Positions 25,727 through 34,168 of a stretch of 42,740 nucleotides of DNA are shown here, piece after piece. The stretch is taken from positions 1 through 42,740 of the IMG/VR virus record IMGVR_UViG_3300011113_000596; one strand, written 5' to 3'. The first letter of the stretch is position 1. Each line of letters begins with the position of its first letter. Both the position numbers and the translations under genes were made by a program. This stretch comes from a virus. Below the pieces are notes generated by a model that saw nothing but the letters and a program-made list of their open reading frames with translations, ran no database searches and had not been told where the DNA came from.

Positions 25727-26161
25727 ATGGAACAAAGAGATCCGTTAGATGGTATTAGTCAAGAAGATATGGCCAATGCACTTGATAATGCTATGGAAGT
25801 AATAAAGAAAAACACTTATACAGCCCCCACGGTAGATCTTGATATTGATTCGTTTACGGGTGAATTTGCTAGTAAATCTTATAAAAAGTACAATTACAAA
25901 ACTATGCATAAAGATTACAATGATACAAAGTATTATGGTCTTCCTCACGATAATGGAGTTGCCGAAAAGATAAATTCTCTTTGGCAAGAGATCAAAAACT
26001 TGCAGGCGCAGGTTGCCATTGCAAGCACCATGCTAAAGCAGCAAGATGTTACTATTAAAGAGTTGAGAGAACAACTGCACAACGTTGACAGTGATAAACT
26101 TCAGGAAATGAATGATCGTATGGACGATCTTGAAGCCCGCATCGATCTAATTGACGAATAA
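25727..26161 (+). CDS. Coiled-coil protein (144 aa)
   Basis: Begins MEQRDPLDGISQEDMANALD; the in-frame ATG at 25709 is inside the promoter and is rejected. The last 60 residues form a long coiled coil (EIKNLQAQVAIASTMLKQQD through to DRMDDLEARIDLIDE). Likely an oligomer. Function unknown. First of five tightly packed small genes ending at a terminator at 27295. Confidence 0.75.
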   Translation: MEQRDPLDGISQEDMANALDNAMEVIKKNTYTAPTVDLDIDSFTGEFASKSYKKYNYKTMHKDYNDTKYYGLPHDNGVAEKINSLWQEIKNLQAQVAIASTMLKQQDVTIKELREQLHNVDSDKLQEMNDRMDDLEARIDLIDE

Positions 26162-26183
26162 ATATTAAGGAGTGTAAATTATT

Positions 26184-26357
26184 ATGCCTAATTCAAAACA
26201 GCGTGTATTGATGAAAAAGAAGAAGCGTCAGCATGAGAGGCGCAAGCGTGTTCGCGCAGAAGCACTAATGAATGCTAAGGTTGGTACTCTTCGTAAGCTT
26301 GACGAGGTTGGCCAACTTCCCCTATCAGTCAAGCTAAAGAGACTTCCTAATGGTTAA
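26184..26357 (+). CDS. Very basic small protein (57 aa)
   Basis: Begins MPNSKQRVLMKKKKRQHERR and stays Arg/Lys-rich through KRVRAEALMNAKVG; the end is amphipathic (LPLSVKLKRLPNG). The stop overlaps the next ATG. AAGGAG lies 11 bases upstream. Size and charge recall ribosomal-protein-like or RNA-binding peptides; no family match can be claimed. Confidence 0.68.
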   Translation: MPNSKQRVLMKKKKRQHERRKRVRAEALMNAKVGTLRKLDEVGQLPLSVKLKRLPNG

Positions 26358-26670
26358 GCAGAATGTTTTAAGCTTACAGGATGTACGTAAGCGTTATAAT
26401 GATGTAGAATGTTTCTTCACCTATTTTACTGGTGATAACTTTTCATTTGATTTCTTCGGTACTAATGCCGATGGTCACGAGGTTCGTATTTCCATCGGTG
26501 GCAATCCTGCGTGGATTAAGTACATCTCATTTGGTCCAAACGACGGGCTAAATATTGGTGATGCTATTGAGCGTCACATTCGCTACTTGTCCATAACTGA
26601 TAATAAGGGCAAGGTACTGTATGAACAGTTCTTTGATATCAATCAAAAGGATACTAATGAGAGACAATAA
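26350..26670 (+). CDS. Unknown protein (106 aa)
   Basis: Begins MVKQNVLSLQDVRKRYNDVE. The centre is beta-rich and aromatic (CFFTYFTGDNFSFDFFGTNA, HEVRISIGGNPAWIKYISF). Start overlaps the previous gene by 8 bases and the end overlaps the next start by 14. Function unknown. Confidence 0.7.
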   Translation: MVKQNVLSLQDVRKRYNDVECFFTYFTGDNFSFDFFGTNADGHEVRISIGGNPAWIKYISFGPNDGLNIGDAIERHIRYLSITDNKGKVLYEQFFDINQKDTNERQ

Positions 26671-27076
26671 TTCTGACAATGATGATCTAAACGATTTCAA
26701 TCCAGAGCATCCAAGTGATGGGTTCTTCTATATGGGCCCGTATAATGATAAGTTTAAGAACATGTGGAATGACTGGAATAAGTTGCAGAATGATAACGCT
26801 GCAAACTATATGTCATTTGATGACATTATGAAAATATTTGGCAACTTTGATTCAATGAATAATATTAACAAAAAGCCAAATAGAAATCCTCGTAGACCTC
26901 GTAATAATGATATGAAGGTCACAAGAACTGTAATCATGCCTGAAGATTATCAGCGTTTATTAGAAATCCGTGGTTATCTCAATATTACTGAGCAATACGC
27001 TTATGTTAAGACTCTTGATAAGATCCTCAACAGCATGAATCCATACGCAAAAGAACCCCCAAAGGATAACAAATGA
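26657..27076 (+). CDS. Unknown Asn/Asp-rich protein (139 aa)
   Basis: Begins MRDNNSDNDDLNDFNPEHPS, with a low-complexity acidic N-terminus. A basic linker (KKPNRNPRRPRNNDMK) follows, then a C-terminal segment (VIMPEDYQRLLEIRGYL) that may be a small folded domain. Its stop overlaps the next start (ATGA, 27073-27076). Confidence 0.68.
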   Translation: MRDNNSDNDDLNDFNPEHPSDGFFYMGPYNDKFKNMWNDWNKLQNDNAANYMSFDDIMKIFGNFDSMNNINKKPNRNPRRPRNNDMKVTRTVIMPEDYQRLLEIRGYLNITEQYAYVKTLDKILNSMNPYAKEPPKDNK

Positions 27077-27294
27077 CAGATGGATATACTCCTGGTAGAT
27101 TTTATAATATGGGTTGGAATGATCGCTATTCTGGCAAAGATAGACCAATGGTTAAACCTGCTGGTTGGTCGGATACCATTTTTTGGGAATACCAAAGTGG
27201 ATTCAACGACTGCAACAACAAAATTGTCAGTGAAGCAAGAGAATCAATCAGTAAAAATAATATGAACGAAGGTAAACAGTTCATTCAAGAATAA
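27073..27294 (+). CDS. Small aromatic protein (73 aa)
   Basis: Begins MTDGYTPGRFYNMGWNDRYS and has a repeated G-x2-D/N pattern (YNMGWNDRYSG; YQSGFNDCNN), seen in small phage proteins that repeat a Y-x-x-G-(W/F)-N-D motif. Function unknown. Terminator immediately downstream. Confidence 0.68.
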   Translation: MTDGYTPGRFYNMGWNDRYSGKDRPMVKPAGWSDTIFWEYQSGFNDCNNKIVSEARESISKNNMNEGKQFIQE

Positions 27295-27318
27295 AAAATT
27301 CCCCGAAAGGGGAATTTT
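27295..27318. terminator. Bidirectional intrinsic terminator
   Basis: AAAATTCCCC-GAAA-GGGGAATTTT with T/A runs on both sides. It ends the rightward operon and the leftward gene 27319-29049. Confidence 0.92.
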
Positions 27319-29049
27319 TTATTGTGTTCCAAAAATTCCACCAAGATATCTTAATCTTTGTTTGCCTAAGTAGTCTTGCGCTCTAGCCAAAGACTCTGGA
27401 CTGAGATTTCTTATATCCACCGGAGCAGGAAGATTTCTACCTAATTCTGGAGTTATTATTTTGGGTGCAAAAACTTTTTTTCCGCCTCTTGTAGTTGTTG
27501 ATGATAATCTAAATCTTGGGGTTCCAGCAAGTCTTTCTGCCATGTGTCGTGCAGACATCGGTCTAGGTTCTTCACCCGGACGAGAAAGTACTTCAAAATT
27601 AACTTCTGGATGTCTTTCTGTATATCTTGTTAGTTCTGGTGCCAATAATTCTCTGGCTCTTGCTTGAACTTCAGGATTTCTAAAGTATGGATATATAAAG
27701 TCTCTTCTTATTCGACTTCCTTCAGCGGTCATTCCAGCAAGTTCTGCCTGTAACATAACATCGCTGGCATATTCATTTCCAATTTTTGGAACTGTCAGTC
27801 CACTAGGAAGTGATTCGAAGTCTTCTGGATTAAAGTCAGCAGCAAATGTTGCTCTGGGAGTTTTTATATTTGTTGCCGTGGGAACCAATACACCTTCAGG
27901 AGTTACATCTACACCCACAACATCCCAAGGATCAGATGCGTCTGTAGATCTTTCTGCAGAATACCGCATCAGACCATGAACTGCAGCTGCCCATTCTTCT
28001 CCTTTGCTTCCAAGATCTTCTATTGCTTTCATCATGATGGGAGTTGCTCTGCCAAACTTTAATGCGCCAGCAAATTTTTCTGCACTTTTTCCACCAAAAA
28101 GTTTTGGTTTTTTGCCAGATTCTGTATCAACTTTTATTGCTGCTCTATCGCTTTCGCCTCTTGCCTTTTTATACTCATCTATAAAAGCATCAGCAGTATC
28201 TCTCATTGTTCTTGCTGTAACTTCAATTGGTGGTGCTTTTCCCGTTTCTTGTTTATTTGTCAGCACAGCTACATTTGTGTGTGCATCGTTTACTGTATCA
28301 GTATAATCATCAACAACTCCGCGATTTTGCTCGTTGTCTTTTTTTCTTTCTTCAGTAATCATTTTAGGTTTCAAAGTTATCCAATGAATTTTTCCTGTTT
28401 CATTGTTTCTGACAGCCAATTTTCCCTGTGGATTTCTTCTTTGATATCTTTGCAGATAATTTCTGGTTGGGCCTTCTGGAACATTACGCCATTCTTTTGC
28501 AAGTCTAAATGTTTCATATTCCTCTGGACAAACATCAAACATTTGGCAACTGTCCAAAAATGAAGGAATATTTTGTTTTCTTCTTTGCATTCCCCCCATT
28601 GCCGGATCAAAGCCCGATACACCGCCTGTATTGATCCCAGACCCAGTTGCAGGGACTCCTAGGGCTCCAGCACCACCTCCGGTTCCCATGTCCTCTAATA
28701 GCGTTATATAGCTTATCTGGCCATCTGTATTTGAGGATATATAACCCTCTAAAAACATTGTAAGTTCTGTTTTATCAATGCCATACCAAGATGCTTCTTC
28801 AGTAAACATCTTTAGAGTTGTCAAAAATGATGCCAAGTATGCTTTTGTCATGCCTCCGGGCAATTGACTAAAAATTTTTTTCAACTTTATTACAAAATAT
28901 TCGTAAGGATCAATTGAACTTTCTTGTCCAACTATATCACCATTTTCATCTATCAACCCAGACCTATAGGCTTGTAATTGTGTTATGGGAGAACTTACAT
29001 CCCTAGCAAAATTTTGAATATAAAATGATGGAATTAGAGATCCGGGCAT
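27319..29049 (-). CDS. Large virion structural protein (576 aa)
   Basis: Begins MPGSLIPSFYIQNFARDVSS. Residues about 35-110 (DPYEYFVIKLKKIFSQLPGG and on) form a helical domain I associate with T4-like marine phage structural proteins. A Gly-rich linker (MGTGGGAGALGVPATGSGIN) follows, then a segment with two Cys (FLDSCQMFDVCPEEYETF) and a long hydrophilic C-terminal half. A late promoter lies 5 bases before the ATG. Role in the particle cannot be fixed; no protease leader is seen. Confidence 0.72.
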   Translation of the reverse strand: MPGSLIPSFYIQNFARDVSSPITQLQAYRSGLIDENGDIVGQESSIDPYEYFVIKLKKIFSQLPGGMTKAYLASFLTTLKMFTEEASWYGIDKTELTMFLEGYISSNTDGQISYITLLEDMGTGGGAGALGVPATGSGINTGGVSGFDPAMGGMQRRKQNIPSFLDSCQMFDVCPEEYETFRLAKEWRNVPEGPTRNYLQRYQRRNPQGKLAVRNNETGKIHWITLKPKMITEERKKDNEQNRGVVDDYTDTVNDAHTNVAVLTNKQETGKAPPIEVTARTMRDTADAFIDEYKKARGESDRAAIKVDTESGKKPKLFGGKSAEKFAGALKFGRATPIMMKAIEDLGSKGEEWAAAVHGLMRYSAERSTDASDPWDVVGVDVTPEGVLVPTATNIKTPRATFAADFNPEDFESLPSGLTVPKIGNEYASDVMLQAELAGMTAEGSRIRRDFIYPYFRNPEVQARARELLAPELTRYTERHPEVNFEVLSRPGEEPRPMSARHMAERLAGTPRFRLSSTTTRGGKKVFAPKIITPELGRNLPAPVDIRNLSPESLARAQDYLGKQRLRYLGGIFGTQ

Positions 29050-29054
29050 GCAAA

Positions 29055-29062
29055 TATTTATG
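29055..29062 (-). promoter_or_regulatory. T4-like late promoter, leaderless, for 29049
   Basis: Leftward CATAAATA; 5 bases to the ATG at 29049. It overlaps the end of the gene 29058-29453. Confidence 0.78.
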
Positions 29063-29453
29063 ATTCTGTGCTATTAAGTTTTCTATCTACCCTAGGATCT
29101 GTATTTAAAATTTTGTAATTTACTTCTGGTATGTCTCTTACTGTGAACTCAAGAAAAACCAAAAATGATTTTAAATAAGAATGCAATCTGGGTTCTAACT
29201 TAAAAAAGAGTATTCTTGCAGAATTCTCTTCTCCAAAAACATTTCTGAGTATTATTATATGATTTAAAATTAATCGTTCACGGATTGATTTCAATGTCTT
29301 ATGCTTGTGTATTTTTTGTAACAGTCTTTTGACATATTTTATTTTTTTCAAGTCATCACTGTATTCATTTTTTCCAGAGCATTCTGAATTAAAATAACAA
29401 GTTTGACAGAAGTCATTAAAATTTTCTTCCGTCAAAACTTTGTATTTATTCAT
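29058..29453 (-). CDS. Conserved T4-like phage protein of unknown function (131 aa)
   Basis: Start taken at the ATG giving MNKYKVLTEENFNDFCQTCY; a longer open frame would overlap the upstream gene. Residues about 63-105 (LILNHIIILRNVFGEENSAR, ILFFKLEPRLHSYLKSFLVF) match a short protein common in T4-like phages, with conserved LNH-hhhL-NVFG and hLFFKh-...hLKTFLhFL. Its role is unknown to me. The N-terminal C-x2-C...C could bind metal. Confidence 0.78.
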   Translation of the reverse strand: MNKYKVLTEENFNDFCQTCYFNSECSGKNEYSDDLKKIKYVKRLLQKIHKHKTLKSIRERLILNHIIILRNVFGEENSARILFFKLEPRLHSYLKSFLVFLEFTVRDIPEVNYKILNTDPRVDRKLNSTES

Positions 29454-29460
29454 TTTTTTA

Positions 29461-30027
29461 TTACATACATCCACAATCAGTGTCACGGTCTGGTAATCCT
29501 GGTTGATCTCCTTGAGCAGGAGCAATAATAACATTCATTCTTTTCAATCCATTTGGATTCTTGTTTACAGTTACAACAAGATTTAAACCATATCCTAATT
29601 TTTCTTTTATTCCATCACCTTGTTTAAATCCTGTCTTATTTACATCTTCATATGGATTTTGTCCATAAACACCCAATTGTGGGCTTCCATATTGAACTAG
29701 TGGAATTACAGCATTTTGCTCAATTCCATTGTCTACCATAGTAGCCATCTTATGATCAAAATCAAAACCAAAATGGTTTAGTTTTTGTTTGATTACAGAA
29801 AGCATGCCTTGAGGATCAATGTAATCTTTGGCAGAGAATCCTGCTAATAGAGCATTGATTGCATCAATGGAATTTGGCATGTTAAGATTGTGAGTTCCCT
29901 TTTCTGTAAAAGCAGATGGGCCAAATCTTCCTTGTGGATCTCCGATAAACAAACCACCACCAAAGGTTTGCTCTGGTGCGTTTTCATTCAAAGATTTAAT
30001 TTTTGTTAGTAAATTTTTAAATTGCAT
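29461..30027 (-). CDS. Candidate internal head protein (188 aa)
   Basis: Begins MQFKNLLTKIKSLNENAPEQ, a leader of the MNFKNLL type with LNEN near the expected cleavage point. The body is Gly/Asn/Pro-rich (FGGGLFIGDPQGRFGPSAF; YGSPQLGVYGQNPYEDVNK) and ends in DTDCGCM. No enzyme motif. It lies 11 bases after the previous gene in a leftward run. Confidence 0.7.
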   Translation of the reverse strand: MQFKNLLTKIKSLNENAPEQTFGGGLFIGDPQGRFGPSAFTEKGTHNLNMPNSIDAINALLAGFSAKDYIDPQGMLSVIKQKLNHFGFDFDHKMATMVDNGIEQNAVIPLVQYGSPQLGVYGQNPYEDVNKTGFKQGDGIKEKLGYGLNLVVTVNKNPNGLKRMNVIIAPAQGDQPGLPDRDTDCGCM

Positions 30028-30038
30028 GGTATTCTCTA

Positions 30039-31178
30039 TTATTTAGAATCTTTAATATGACCCCATAAATTTGGTTCATATTCGTGATTGTTGAGTGATT
30101 CGACAACGGTGGAAGCTATCTCTTCATTTATTGCTTTCCATTTTCCGCCTTTTGATTTATAGCATTTTGATGCCCAAGCATTTGCATATGCACTAGGATA
30201 AACATCAAATTTTCTTCTTGCTTGTTCTATACAAGAATTCCATTTCTTTGGATTTTTTGCTTTGTTTTTTCTTTCTTCGCACAGTTCAGAATCTTCTTTT
30301 AACATTGAAGTAACTGATTGTGTGCTCCAAGTTTTACAGGCCCAGTAACGAGCCTTCCATCTTGGGCCTGGGTTGTCGCAGTTATGTCTGGCTCTGAAAT
30401 TTCTTCTACGAGCAGGATTATCGCGTTTGATTTCCATATTAGGATCACCAAAATTTACCTTAACGACATTTCCTTTATCGTTTTTTACATAAACTTTGTA
30501 CTTCTTTACATCGCCTGACATGATCTTATTAAGTTTTACTTTCTTTCCCTCTTCTTCGTATATTTCAATCATCTCGCCAAATTGATTTTGTTCAATGCCT
30601 TCTTGATTGTCTACAAACCCCATTATGGTATTTGATTCGAAGATCTCATTTATTTCGTTGTTGATTTCATCACTAAAAGAAATATGCAACTTACCTTCCA
30701 ATAATTCTACTGAGTTGACACTTAAAATTTCTCCACTTTCATTGATGATTAGATCGCATGGAAGTAAGTCGGTTGCTTCTATTGTGGGGAAAGAAAGATG
30801 TACAACATTTCCCATACTTTCTGTTAAAAATATGTCGAAGGTTTCTTTTAATTCAGTAACTCCAGTTTTTACATAAACTGGTCTTTTGCCTTTTCTTTCC
30901 GAAGTTCCTTTTTTGGATCTTCCTGCTTTCTTTTGTGCTTTTCTTTTTCTTCTTACAAATGATGCCACACCATCTTTTCCTAATCTATCAGCCTTTTGGC
31001 GGCTCAAGCAAGCAGAATAAGGATCACCTTCATCGGCATCACCACATTTACCAATTCGTTCACCTTTAGTGTTATAGCGATCCCATCCAGGTCCACCCCC
31101 GGCAGATTCTTTATTGAACCATTTTCCTAGCCCTGACTTCTCAAATACTTTTTCAATTAAAAGTTCTTTACGGTTCAT
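30039..31178 (-). CDS. Multi-module Cys-rich virion protein (379 aa)
   Basis: Start at the ATG with AAGGA 6 bases upstream, giving MNRKELLIEKVFEKSGLGKW. Residues about 18-75 (WFNKESAGGGPGWDRYNTKG, ERIGKCGDADEGDPYSACLS) and about 325-360 (CEERKNKAKNPKKWNSCIEQ) resemble short Cys modules I know from phage and giant-virus proteins. Residues about 233-285 (KYKVYVKNDKGNVVKVNFGD, RRRNFRARHNCDNPGPRWKA) match a module frequent in marine T4-like phages. Several Cys pairs suggest metal sites. Coupled to the upstream gene by ATGA. Structural or DNA-binding role inferred. Confidence 0.75.
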   Translation of the reverse strand: MNRKELLIEKVFEKSGLGKWFNKESAGGGPGWDRYNTKGERIGKCGDADEGDPYSACLSRQKADRLGKDGVASFVRRKRKAQKKAGRSKKGTSERKGKRPVYVKTGVTELKETFDIFLTESMGNVVHLSFPTIEATDLLPCDLIINESGEILSVNSVELLEGKLHISFSDEINNEINEIFESNTIMGFVDNQEGIEQNQFGEMIEIYEEEGKKVKLNKIMSGDVKKYKVYVKNDKGNVVKVNFGDPNMEIKRDNPARRRNFRARHNCDNPGPRWKARYWACKTWSTQSVTSMLKEDSELCEERKNKAKNPKKWNSCIEQARRKFDVYPSAYANAWASKCYKSKGGKWKAINEEIASTVVESLNNHEYEPNLWGHIKDSK

Positions 31179-33559
31179 TTCCAATCCTTATTTTGTTTCT
31201 CGCCTTTTTTGTGCCCATTGTCTGCTCTATTATCAGACTTTTTTCTAACACGTAAATTATTTATACCATTGGAACCACCAGATCTTAAAGGCTTTTTGTG
31301 ATCTATATCTTTACCATCACCTTTTTTTACAATACCTTTTTTCTTCATTAATTCTCTGGCTTTAGTTCTGGCAGCACGCTCTTTACGTTGTTTTGCCTTT
31401 CCATGATAATTTCTGTACTCTTTTTTATAATCTCTCTCGGCTTCTTCTGCCAAAGATCCAAAAGTTAATTGATGGAAATCATAAAGAAGTGATGGGTCAT
31501 TTATCACACGCTCAAGAACATTTTCAAAAATCTTACTTAGATTAATTTCAACCACTTCAGAATTTTCATATAGGTTGATTTCACCTTCATTTAATACAGA
31601 AGCCTCAGCATCGTTTATTAAAAATGACTTCTTTAAATTTGTAAGAACAAAATTATTTGTGAGGCTTTCAATTAAAATATCATTTATGTATGAATAGCAC
31701 TCTCCAATTGTCTGAGATACACTTGGAGTTTCCGAATTAAGTACAGGAATTTTTACAGTCTTTTTGCCAATAGTAACATAATTATATTTTACTGTATTCA
31801 AATCCTTTGGTGAAAATCCTGGTAACAAACTTGCATTAAAATCAAAATCATACTTATTCAATATGTTAGAAGTAATAAGTCCAATTGGATCTATTTGATC
31901 TTTTCCTACTAGTATATTTTCTAATCCAATTTTTTGTTCTTTTTGTTCTATTACAGTTCTATATGATTTTAGTGTAGTTGCAGCAGAAGGTCTGTACGTT
32001 TCAATATTTGAAGTTGTTATCAAATCTTTTGCTGGCTTGATATCAAAATCTACAGTCTTTGATATTTCTTTGATATAATCATCCGTAATTGGGAATACAC
32101 CATTTGCTGTCATTACGTGGGTGGGTGCAGCCATTGGGTCTACAATGTTGTCTCCACGTACAACTGTTTTTAGTATATCTGATGACAGATTTTCTAGAGT
32201 TTTTGATTTATTTACCTTTATAGATCCTACAATTTGTTTTGTATATTTTTTATACAGATCTTGGTAATTCTCTAAACTAGCATATGGATTTATTTCTCCA
32301 TTTTCATCAATCATTGGTCCCTTTGATTGACCATTTGAATCAACAACATCAATTGATTGCAATTTTTGCATCAATTCAGGATCGTTTTGTATAGACTTTA
32401 ATGCTTCTTTAGATAATAATTGTTGACCAAATTGAATCACATCGGCAGTCAATGCTTCCATTGTTTGTTGAGTTTTTTCATCTGAAGGGTCTGTCATCTC
32501 ACTTTGTATTGACTTATATAAAGAGTTTGCAAGATACCCTCTAAATGTTTTATTTGATTGATCAAATGATTTCGTAGATAATGACAATTCACCTCCTGCA
32601 GAAATTTTAAATTTAAAATCTCCGCAAGACATGTCAAACGATCCAGCAGAATCAATATACGATCTCTGTAATTCTGGATTTGACATTAAGTTTTGAATGC
32701 ACTCATCTCCTACTTGAGATAGAAGTTTCTTTGCTTGCAAGAATGCAGACTTTGTAAATTCCATTGCACCTGAAGAAAGCACAGTGTATGTTTGTATTTC
32801 TTGATCACTGGCTCCAGATTTTATTTTTGCAAGGAACATGAAAGCATTCAATACTTGTTGATTGTATGGAATGGTGGTATTTGTGTTAATACCGAATGTA
32901 GATGCAATCTTTTCATACGAATCAGAAATATTGTCAAAATCTCTATTTGAGATTGGCTTTCTGGTTGACTTGAAATACTCCTGTCTGATCTCAGGTGGCA
33001 TGCTGGCAAGTTGTTCCGGGGGCATTTGTGTCAAAGACATCATCAATTCTTCTTGAGACATCTTTCTTGCCTTTGTTGGTTTGGCTGTAGCCCTCTCTTG
33101 TTCTCCGCCCTTTGTTTCTCTTTTTTCACCTTCTTGTCTTCTAACTGGTTTTTCTTCTTTGGAAGTTTCTTTTCCTTTTACATCGCCAAAAAGAAGAACT
33201 GATGCACGGGTTTGTTCAAACTTTGGATCAGCAGTAATTTGTTTTGCTTCACCGATTGATAATTCTTTATCAGAAACTTTTGAGTGGATATCGGTATTAA
33301 ATGAATCTTTAAAAATTAATTGAAGCTTGCCATCTCTAGTTTTTACTACAATTACTTGTTTTACCAGTTGATCCTTTGGTTGTCTATCTCTAGGAATCTG
33401 TCTGGCTCTTTCAGCACGTTTTCTGGCAGCATCTTTTGCTTTATTGTCTGGAGATGCTGATTTGGCTCTTTCTTTTGCAATAGCAGCACCTGTTCTGCTA
33501 AATGCTTCAGAATTAGACCTAGCCTCTTCCAATGTTTGTAATAAATTTTTGAAGTTCAT
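31175..33559 (-). CDS. Large candidate internal protein with C-terminal HNH-like module (794 aa)
   Basis: Begins MNFKNLLQTLEEARSNSEAF; LEE|A is an exact prohead-protease site. A charged, Lys/Glu-rich region follows to about residue 170, then a long alpha-helical middle without recognised motifs. The last 80 residues (DYKKEYRNYHGKAKQRKERA ... GKDIDHKKPLRSGGSNGINN, LRVRKKSDNR) have the DH...P..GG-x-N-x2-NLR...N layout of an HNH nuclease or related DNA-binding fold. A late promoter is 6 bases upstream. It could be packed with and bound to DNA; catalysis is unproven. Confidence 0.75.
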   Translation of the reverse strand: MNFKNLLQTLEEARSNSEAFSRTGAAIAKERAKSASPDNKAKDAARKRAERARQIPRDRQPKDQLVKQVIVVKTRDGKLQLIFKDSFNTDIHSKVSDKELSIGEAKQITADPKFEQTRASVLLFGDVKGKETSKEEKPVRRQEGEKRETKGGEQERATAKPTKARKMSQEELMMSLTQMPPEQLASMPPEIRQEYFKSTRKPISNRDFDNISDSYEKIASTFGINTNTTIPYNQQVLNAFMFLAKIKSGASDQEIQTYTVLSSGAMEFTKSAFLQAKKLLSQVGDECIQNLMSNPELQRSYIDSAGSFDMSCGDFKFKISAGGELSLSTKSFDQSNKTFRGYLANSLYKSIQSEMTDPSDEKTQQTMEALTADVIQFGQQLLSKEALKSIQNDPELMQKLQSIDVVDSNGQSKGPMIDENGEINPYASLENYQDLYKKYTKQIVGSIKVNKSKTLENLSSDILKTVVRGDNIVDPMAAPTHVMTANGVFPITDDYIKEISKTVDFDIKPAKDLITTSNIETYRPSAATTLKSYRTVIEQKEQKIGLENILVGKDQIDPIGLITSNILNKYDFDFNASLLPGFSPKDLNTVKYNYVTIGKKTVKIPVLNSETPSVSQTIGECYSYINDILIESLTNNFVLTNLKKSFLINDAEASVLNEGEINLYENSEVVEINLSKIFENVLERVINDPSLLYDFHQLTFGSLAEEAERDYKKEYRNYHGKAKQRKERAARTKARELMKKKGIVKKGDGKDIDHKKPLRSGGSNGINNLRVRKKSDNRADNGHKKGEKQNKDWK

Positions 33560-33565
33560 TTAAAA

Positions 33566-33573
33566 TATTTATG
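33566..33573 (-). promoter_or_regulatory. T4-like late promoter, leaderless, for 33559
   Basis: Leftward CATAAATA; 6 bases to the ATG at 33559. Confidence 0.75.
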
Positions 33574-33580
33574 TATTAAA

Positions 33581-34168
33581 TTAACCCTCGTATTTTTCCA
33601 AAGGGTTGTAAATTTTTAAATTTTTGTAAGATTTTATCTTTCCTCTGGCCACTTTATACAGTGCATTTGAATCCATATTGTTTTCTTTTGCAAATTGGTT
33701 TATATTGGTTATATTCAGTATTTGACCAGTAGTTGAGTCTACAAATGTAACACTCTTTGTTATTGCTACCTTTTTAGGTGCTTCTTCTTTTTCTTTTTCA
33801 ATTCTACCCACAGTTTCATTTACTTCTCTTAATTCAACTGCTGTCCAGCCTTTATAAGTCTTTCTTTTTCCATTCAATAACTCACAAATTTTTACAGATG
33901 AAAGGCCATGTTTTTCACCAAACTCTTTCATATTGGAAAAAAAGACCTTTTCATTTGTGTGTATATTCTGTAACCAGTATCCGTTATTTTCTTCTACTGG
34001 GGTGTGCCAAATCCAATTTCCGTGGATCTGTTCAAAAAATCCACCATGTTCAGCAACAAAAGCTGCCCTGTTAGTGGCAGCTTTAGAGTTATCATTCATT
34101 CTTGTCCAGAGCTTTGAGTTTTTCTTATTTACTCTGTCTTTCAGAGATAATTGTTCCTGATATTCCAT
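33581..34168 (-). CDS. NUMOD-like DNA-binding protein, possible homing-endonuclease relic
   Basis: A 195-residue protein. It carries two copies of a motif: IHTNEKVFFSNMKEFGEKHG with a following ICELLNGKRKTYKGW (about residues 69-105), and TGQILNITNINQFAKENNMD with LYKVARGKIKSYKNLKI (about 146-188). This layout matches the NUMOD/intron-encoded-nuclease repeat motifs that bind DNA. No nuclease domain (HNH, GIY-YIG or LAGLIDADG) is seen, so it may be a remnant or a stand-alone binder. AAGGA precedes the start. It overlaps the upstream nuclease gene by 44 bases. Confidence 0.7.
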   Translation of the reverse strand: MEYQEQLSLKDRVNKKNSKLWTRMNDNSKAATNRAAFVAEHGGFFEQIHGNWIWHTPVEENNGYWLQNIHTNEKVFFSNMKEFGEKHGLSSVKICELLNGKRKTYKGWTAVELREVNETVGRIEKEKEEAPKKVAITKSVTFVDSTTGQILNITNINQFAKENNMDSNALYKVARGKIKSYKNLKIYNPLEKYEG

